Source of the DNA: Colletes latitarsis
Taxonomy: Eukaryota; Arthropoda; Insecta; Hymenoptera; Colletidae
DNA length: 64,000 bases
Direction: 5' to 3'
Assembly (NCBI RefSeq): GCF_051014445.1
Contig: NW_027488369.1
Location: forward strand, 15,022,001 to 15,086,000
The position numbers and the translations under genes are program-made. This document shows positions 1 through 7,585 of this stretch, in pieces. Under the pieces are notes generated by a model that was not told the origin of the DNA, searched no databases, and saw only the letters and a program-made list of their open reading frames with translations. Each line of letters opens with the position of its first letter. The first letter of the stretch is position 1.

Positions 1-324
1 AAAATGCGAAAGTACGAGCCAGATGAGGGCAAATACCAGAACTAACCCAGACATAACCGGCGTTATCCTCTAAAATACTGATCGGAACCAGTTTCTATTG
101 ACTGTTTCAGTGTGGTACCACATTACTACGTGATCCAAACCAGAAAAAGGCCAGGATCTGGCCAACAAGTAAGCGAAAAACGTGAAAGTATGAGCTAGAT
201 GATTGCAAATACCAGAACTATCCCAAGCATAACCAGCGTTATCCTCTAAAATATTATTCGCAACCAGGTTTAATTGACTGTTTCGGTGTGGTACCACATT
301 CCTACGTGGTCCAAGCCAGAAAAA

Positions 325-339
325 GGCCAGGATCTGGCC
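325..339. repeat. Conserved dyad inside the monomer (GGCCAG-GAT-CTGGCC)
   Basis: The sequence ggccaggatctggcc is a 6-bp inverted repeat around a GAT centre. It recurs, intact or with one change (for example cccaggatctggcc or ggccagggtctggcc), in most monomers of the window at 176-bp spacing. It is the most obvious two-fold symmetric element of the satellite and could bind a dimeric protein or fold as a small hairpin in RNA. No known binding factor is assigned. Confidence 0.75.
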
Positions 340-1149
340 AACAAGAATGCGAAAAATGCGAAAGTACGCGCCAGATGAGGACAAATCCCAGACCTACCCG
401 AGACATAACCGGCGTTATCCTCTAAAATATTAATCTCAACCAGGTTTAATTGACTGTTTCGTTGTGGAACCAAATTACTACGGGATCCAAACCAGAAAAA
501 ACCCAGGATCTGGCCAACAAGAATGCCAAAAATGCGAAAGTATGAGCCAGATGATTGCAAATACCAGAACTAACCCAGACATAACCGGCGTTATCCCCTA
601 AAATATTAATCGCAACCAGGTTTAATTGACTGTTTCGTTGTGGAACCACATTACTACGGGATCCAAACCAGAAAAATCCCAGGATCGGGCCAACAAGAAT
701 GCGAGAAACGCGAAAGTATGAGCCAGATGAGGGAAAATCCCAGACCTAACCCAGACATAACCGGCGTTATCCTCTAAAATATTAATCGCAACCAGGTTTA
801 AATGACTGTTTCAGTGTGGTACCACATTACTACGTGATCCAAACCAGAAAAAGCCCAGGATCTGGCCAACAAGTATGCGAAAAATGCGAAAGTATGAGCC
901 AGATGAGGGAAAATCCCAGACCTAACCGAGACGTAACCGGCGTTATCCTCTAAAATATTAATCGCAACCAGGTTTAATTGACTGTTTCAGTGTGGTACTG
1001 CATTACTACGTGATCCAGACCAGAAAAAGGCCAGGATCTGGCCAACAAGTTTGCGCAAAATGCGAAAGTACGAACCAGATGAGGGCAAATCCCAGACCAA
1101 ACCGAGACACAACCGGCGTTATCCTCTAAAATATTAATCGCAACCAGGT

Positions 1150-1325
1150 TTAATTGACTGTTTCGGTGTGGTACCGCATTACTACGTGATCCAAACCAGA
1201 AAAAGGCCATGATCTGGCCAACAAGTATGCGAAAAATGCGAAAGTACGAGCCAGATGGGGGCAAATCCCAGACCTAACCGAGACATAACCGGCGTTATCC
1301 TCTAAAATATTAATCGCAACCAGGT
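1150..1325. repeat. Reference 176-bp satellite monomer
   Basis: One clean monomer chosen as a coordinate guide. In order it holds the ttgactgtttcggtgtgg block, a gtaccgcattactacgtgatcc block, ccagaaaaaggccatgatctggccaa in two parts, a gcgaaaaatgcgaaagtacg block with two gcgaaa motifs 9 bases apart, an agatg block leading into caaatcccagacctaaccg, and the A/T-rich taaaatattaatcgcaacc block. The next monomer begins 176 bp further on at the same landmark. The phase of the start is arbitrary. Confidence 0.9.
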
Positions 1326-4300
1326 TTAATTGACTGTTTCGGTGTGGAACCTCATTACTACGGGATCCAAAACAGAAAAAGCACAGGATCTGGCCAACAA
1401 GTATGCGAAAAACGCGGAAGTATGTGCCAGATGATAGCAAATACCAGAACTAGCCCAGACATAACCAGCGTTATCCTCTAAAATATTATTCGCAACCAGG
1501 TTCAATTGACTGTTTCGGTGTGGTACCACATTACTACGTGGTCCAAGCGAGAAAGAGGCCAGGATCTGGCCAACAAGAATGCGAAAAATGCGAAAGTACG
1601 CGCCAGATGAGGGCAAATACCAGACCTAACCGAGACATTACCGGCATTATCCTCTAAAATATTAATGGCAACCAGATTTAATTGACTGTTTCGGTGTGGT
1701 ACCGCATTACTACGAGATCCAAACCAGAAAAAGACCAGAATCTGGCCAACAAGTATGCGAAAAATGCGAAAGTATGAGCCAGATGAGGGAAAATCCCAGA
1801 CCTAACCGAGACGTAACCGGCGTTATCCTCTAAAATATTAATTGCAACCAGGTTTATTTGACTGTTTCGGTGTGGTAACGCATTACTACGTGATCCAAAC
1901 CAGATAAAGCACAGGATCTGGCCAACAAGTATGAGAAAAATGCGAAAGTTCGAGCCAGATGAGGGCAAATACCAGACCTAACCCAGACAAAACCGGCGTT
2001 ATCCCCTAAAATATTAACCGCAACCAGGTATAATTGACTGTTTCGGTGTGGTACCGTATTGCTACGATGATCCAAACCAGAAAAAACCCAGGATCTGGCC
2101 AACAAGTATGCGAAAAATGCGAAAAAACGATCCAGATGAGGGCAAATCCCCGACCTAACCGAGACATAACCGGCGTTATCCTCTAAAATATAAATCATAA
2201 CCAGGTTTAATTGACTGTTTCGTTGTGGAACCACATTACTACGGGATCCAAACCAGAAAGAACCCAGGACCCGGCCAACAAGTATGCGAAAAATGCGAAA
2301 GAACGATCCAGATGAGGGCAAATCCCAGACCTAACCGAGACATAACCGGCGTTATCCTCTAAAATATTAATTGCAACCAGGTTTAGTTAACTGTTTCAGT
2401 GTGGTACCACATTACTACGTGATCCAAATCAGAAAAAGCCCAGGATCTGGCCAACAAGTATGAGAAAAACGCGAAAGTACGAGCCAGATGGGGGCAAATC
2501 CCAGACCTAATCGAGACATAACCAGCGTTATCCTCTAAAATATTAATCGGAACATGCTTTTAATGACTGTTTCAGTATGGTAACACATTACTACGAGATC
2601 CAAACCAGAAAAATTGCCTGGATCGGGCCAACAAGAATGCGAGAAACGCGAAAGTACGAGCCACATGAGGGAAAATCACAGACCTAACCCAGACATAACC
2701 GGCGTTATCCGCTTAAATATTAATCGCAACCAGGTTTAATTGACTGTTTCCTTGTGGAACCACATTACTACGGGATCCAAACCAGAAAGAACCCAGGATC
2801 TGGCCAACAAGTATGCGAAAAATGCGAAAAAACGATCAAGATGAGGGCAAATCCCAGACCTAACCGAGACATAACCGGCGTTATCCTCTAAAATATTAAT
2901 TGCAACCAGGTTTAGTTAACTGTTTCAGTGTGGTACCACATTGCTACGTGATCCAAATCAGAAAAAGCCCAGGATGTTGCCAACAAGTATGCGAAAAATG
3001 CGAAAGTACGAGCCAGATGAGGGCAAATCCCAGACCTAACCGAGACATAACCGGCGTTATCCTCTAAGATATTAATCGCAACCAGGTTCATTTGACTGTT
3101 TCGGTGTGGTACCACATTACTACGTGGTCCAAGCCAGAAAAAGGCCAGGATCTGGCCAACAGGTATGCCAAAAATGCGAAAGTATGAGCCGGATGATTGC
3201 AAATACTAGCACTAACCCAGACATAACCGGCGTTATCCTCTAAAATATTAATCGCAACCGGGTTTAATTGACTGTTTCCGTGTGGAACCACATTACTACG
3301 GGATCCAAACCAGAAAAAACCCAGGATCTGGCCAACAACTATGAGAAAAACGCGAAAGTATGAGCCAGATGATTGCAAATACCAGAACTATCCCAGGCAT
3401 AACCAGCGTTATCCGCTAAAATATTATTCGCAACCAGGTTTATTTGACTGTTTTGGTGTGGTAACGCATTACTGCGTGATCCAAACCAGATAAAGCCCAG
3501 GATCTGACCAACAAGTATCAGAAAAATGCGAAAGTTCGAGCCAGATGAGGGCAAATCCCAGACCTAACCGAGACATAACCGGCGTTATCCTCTAAAATAT
3601 TAATCGCAACCAGGTATAAGTGACTGTTTCGGTGTGGTAACACATTACTACGAGATCCAAACCAGAAAAATCCCAGGATCGGGCCAACAAGGATGCGAGA
3701 AACGCGAAAGTACGAGCCACATGAGGGAAAATCCCAGACCTAACCGAGACATAACCGGCGTTATCCTCTAAAATATTAATCGCAACCAGGTTTATTTGAC
3801 TGTTTCGGTGTGGTAACGCATTACTGCGTGATCCAAACCAGATAAAGCCCAGGATCTGACCAACAAGTATCAGAAAAATGCGAAAGTTCGAGCCAGATAA
3901 GGGCAAATCCCAGACCTAACCGAGACATAACCGGCGTGATCCTCTAAAATATTAATCGCAACCAGGTTTATTTGACTGTTTCGGTGTGGTAACGCATTAC
4001 TGCGTGATCCAAACCTGATAAAGCCCAGGATCTGGCCAACAAGTATCAGAGAAATGCGAAAGTTCGAGCCAGATGAGGGCAAATCCCAGACCTAACCGAG
4101 ACATAACCGGCGTTATCCTCTAAAATATTAATCGCAACCAGGTATAATTGACTGTTTCGGTGTGGTAACACATTACTACGAGATCCAAACCAGAAAAATC
4201 TCAGGATCGGGCCAACAAGGATGCGAGAAACGCGAAAGTACGAGCCACATGAGGGAAAATCCCAGACCCAACCGAGACATAACCGGCGTTATCCTCTAAG

Positions 4301-5936
4301 ATATTAATAGCAACCAGGTTTATTTGACTGTTTCGGTGTGGTACCACATTACTACGTGGTCCAAGCCAGAAAAAGGCCAGGATCTGGCCAACAAGAATGC
4401 GAGAAATGCGAAAGTACGCGCCAGATGAGGGCAAATATCAGACCTAACCGAGACATTACCGGCGTTATCCACTAAAATATTAATCGCAACCAGGTTCAAT
4501 TGACTGTTTCGGTGTGGAACCACATTACAAGGGGTCCAAACCAGAAAAAACCCAGGATCTGGCCAACAAGTATGCGAAAAATGCGAAAGTATGAGCCAGA
4601 TGATTGCAAATACCAGAACTAACCCAGACATAACCGGCGTTATCCCCTAAAATATTAATCGCAACCATGTTTAATTGACTGTTTCGCTGTGGAACCACAT
4701 TACTACGGGATCCAAACCAGAGAAAACCCAGGATCTGGCCAACAGGTATGCGAAAAATGCGATAGTATGAGCCAGATGATTGCAAATACTAGCACTATCC
4801 CAGACATAACCAGCGTCATCCTCTAAAATACGAATCGGAACATGCTTTTAATGACTGTTTCAGTGTGGTAACAAATTACTACGTGATTCAAACCAGAAAC
4901 ATCCCAGGATCGGGCCAACAAGAATGCGAAAAATGCGAAAGTACGAACCAGATGAGGGAAAATCCCAGACCTAACCGAGACGTAACCGGCGTTATCCCCT
5001 AAAATATTAATCGCAACCAGGTTTAATTGACTGTTTCAGTGTGGTAACACATTACTACGTGGTCCAAGCCAGAAAAAGGCCAGGATCTGACCAACAAGTA
5101 TCAGAAAAATGCGATAGTTCGAGCCAGATGAGGGCAAATACCAGACCTAACCGAGACATAACCGGCGTTATCCCCTAAAATATTAATCGCAACCAGGTAT
5201 AATTGACTGTTTCGGTGTGGTAACACATTACTACGAGATCCAAACCAGAAAAATCCCAGGATCGGGCCAACAAGGATGCGAGAAACGCGAAAGTACGAGC
5301 CACATGAGGGAAAATCCCAGACCTAACCGAGACATAACCGGCGTTATCCTCTAAAATATTAATCGCAACCAGGTTTATTTGACTGTTTCGGTGTGGTAAC
5401 GCATTACTGCGTGATCCAAACCAGATAAAGCCCGGGATCTGACCAACAAGTATCAGAAAAATGCGAAAGTTCGAGCCAGATGAGGGCAAATCCCAGACCT
5501 AACCGAGACATAACCGGCGTTATCCTCTAAGATATTAATCGCAACCAGGTTTATTTGACTGTTTCGGTGTGGTACCACATTACTACGTGGTCCAAGCCAG
5601 AAAAAGGCCAGGATCTGGCCAACAAGAATGCGAGAAATGCGAAAGTACGCGCCAGATGAGGGCAAATATCAGACCTAACCGAGACATTACCGGCGTTATC
5701 CACTAAAATATTAATCGCAACCAGGTTCAATTGACTGTTTCGGTGTGGAACCACATTACTACGGGATCCAAACCAGAAAAAACCCACGATCTGTTCAACA
5801 ACTATGAGAAAAACGCGAAAGTACGAGCCAGATGGGGGCAAATCCCAGACCTGACCGAGACATAACCAGCGTTATCCTCTAAAATATTAATCGCAACCAG
5901 GTTTAATTGACTGTTACGGTGTGGTACCGCATTACT

Positions 5937-6640
5937 ACGTGATCCAAACCAGATAAAGCCCAGGATCTGACCAACAAGTATCAGAAAAATGCGAAAGTTC
6001 GAGCCAGATGAGGGCAAATCCCAGACCTAACCGAGACATAACCGGCGTTATCCTCTAAAATATTAATCGCAACCAGGTTTATTTGACTGTTTCGGTGTGG
6101 TAACGCATTACTGCGTGATCCAAACCAGATAAAGCCCAGGATCTGGCCAACAAGTATCAGAAAAATGCGAAAGTTCGAGCCAGATGAGAGCAAATCCCAG
6201 ACCTAACCGAGACATAACCGGCGTTATCCTCTAAAATATTAATCGCAACCAGGTATAAGTGACTGTTTCGGTGTGGTAACACATTACTACGAGATCCAAA
6301 CCAGAAAAATCCCAGGATCGGGCCAACAAGGATGCGAGAAACGCGAAAGTACGAGCCACATGAGGGAAAATCCCAGACCTAACCGAGACATAACCGGCGT
6401 TATCCTCTAAAATATTAATCGCAACCAGGTTTATTTGACTGTTTCGGTGTGGTAACGCATTACTGCGTGATCCAAACCAGATAAAGCCCAGGATCTGACC
6501 AACAAGTATCAGAAAAATGCGAAAGTTCGAGCCAGATGAGGGCAAATCCCAGACCTAACCGAGACATAACCTGCGTTATCCTCTAAAATATTAATCGCAA
6601 CCAGGTTTATTTGACTGTTTCGGTGTGGTAACGCATTACT
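5937..6640. repeat. Four-monomer (704-bp) higher-order unit, copy 1
   Basis: Four monomers that recur 704 bp further on with very few differences. They share private variants: gcattactgcgtgatcc, aagtatcagaaaaatgcg, gatgagagcaaatccc and ggtataagtgactg. Similar monomers appear from about 3430 onwards and again after the retrotransposon at 11137-11830, so this subfamily was locally homogenised before the insertion. Confidence 0.8.
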
Positions 6641-7325
6641 GCGTGATCCAAACCAGATAAAGCCCAGGATCTGACCAACAAGTATCAGAAAAATGCGAAA
6701 GTTCGAGCCAGATGAGGGCAAATCCCAGACCTAACCGAGACATAACCGGCGTTATCCTCTAAAATATTAATCGCAACCAGGTTTATTTGACTGTTTCGGT
6801 GTGGTAACGCATTACTGCGTGATCCAAACCAGATAAAGCCCAGGATCTGGCCAACAAGTATCAGAAAAATGCGAAAGTTCGAGCCAGATGAGAGCAAATC
6901 CCAGACCTAACCGAGACATAACCGGCGTTATCCTCTAAAATATTAATCGCAACCAGGTATAAGTGACTGTTTCGGTGTGGTAACACATTACTACGAGATC
7001 CAAACCAGAAAAATCGGGCCAACAAGGATGCGAGAAACGCGAAAGTACGAGCCACATGAGGGAAAATCCCAGACCTAACCGAGACATAACCGGCGTTATC
7101 CTCTAAAATATTAATCGCAACCAGGTTTATTTGACTGTTTCGGTGTGGTAACGCATTACTGCGTGATCCAAACCAGATAAAGCCCAGGATCTGACCAACA
7201 AGTATCAGAAAAATGCGAAAGTTCGAGCCAGATGAGGGCAAATCCCAGACCTAACCGAGACATAACCGGCGTTATCCTCTAAGATATTAATCGCAACCAG
7301 GTTTATTTGACTGTTTCGGTGTGGT
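6641..7325. repeat. Four-monomer higher-order unit, copy 2
   Basis: Second copy of the 704-bp unit. It carries an 8-bp deletion: cccaggat is missing between ccagaaaaat and cgggcc near 7013, giving one short monomer of 168 bp. Similarity to copy 1 stops near 7325, where the monomer switches to the gtacgacattactacg variant. Confidence 0.78.
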
Positions 7326-7572
7326 ACGACATTACTACGTGGTCTAAGCCAGAAAAAGGCCAGGATCTGGCCAACAAGAATGCGAGAAATGCGAAAGTAC
7401 GCGCCAGATGAGGGCAAATATCAGACCTAACCGAGACATTACCGGCGTTATCCTCTAAGATATTAATCGCAACCAGGTTTATTTGACTGTTTCGGTGTGG
7501 TACGACATTACTACGTGGTCCAAGCCAGAAAAAGGCCAGGATCTGGCCAACAAGAATGCGAGAAACGCGAAA

Positions 7573-7585
7573 GTACGAGCCACAT
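7573..7585 (+). repeat. Left target-site duplication of the LINE
   Basis: gtacgagccacat immediately precedes the first non-satellite base at 7586 and recurs at 10900-10912 directly after the poly(A). Three preceding As (7570-7572) could extend it to 16 bp but cannot be told apart from the tail. The sequence is ordinary satellite, so the insertion interrupted a monomer without visible loss. Confidence 0.93.

Larger units (their letters stand above)
1..7585. repeat. Satellite array, left block (about 176-bp monomer)
   Basis: Landmarks such as ttgactgtttcggtgtgg, ctaaaatattaatcgcaacc and ccaggatctggccaacaag recur every 176 bp throughout. Monomers differ by substitutions and small indels but remain head-to-tail with no inversion seen. 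Two alternative versions of the block downstream of the ccagatga landmark occur (gggcaaatcccagacctaaccg or ttgcaaataccagaac), and two of the block after the ctctaaaata landmark (ttaatcgcaaccagg or cgaatcggaacatgc). No gene is visible on either strand. Short open frames exist because the monomer has few stops, and since 176 is not a multiple of 3 the frame rotates from copy to copy. The monomer retains many CpG sites, which suggests little germline CpG methylation (inference). Confidence 0.97.

Noticed and set aside
974..1264. Recurrent minus-strand open frames of about 96-104 residues throughout the satellite, looking like a repeated small protein family
   Set aside because: They span about 1.65 monomers, so the same DNA is read in two different frames within one frame length, and they reappear at every 176-bp step. 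The pattern is explained by low stop density in the repeat, with no sign of protein-level constraint.
2218..2250. Similarity of tttcgttgtggaacc to the CENP-B box
   Set aside because: The core nTTCGnnnnAnnCGGGn does not fit: the A is misplaced and CGGG lies about ten bases too far away. I would not call a CENP-B site.
4495..4510. ggttcaattgac as a tRNA-type B box (possible tRNA-derived repeat)
   Set aside because: It lacks the final C of the consensus, has no A box at the right distance, and no clover-leaf can be drawn.
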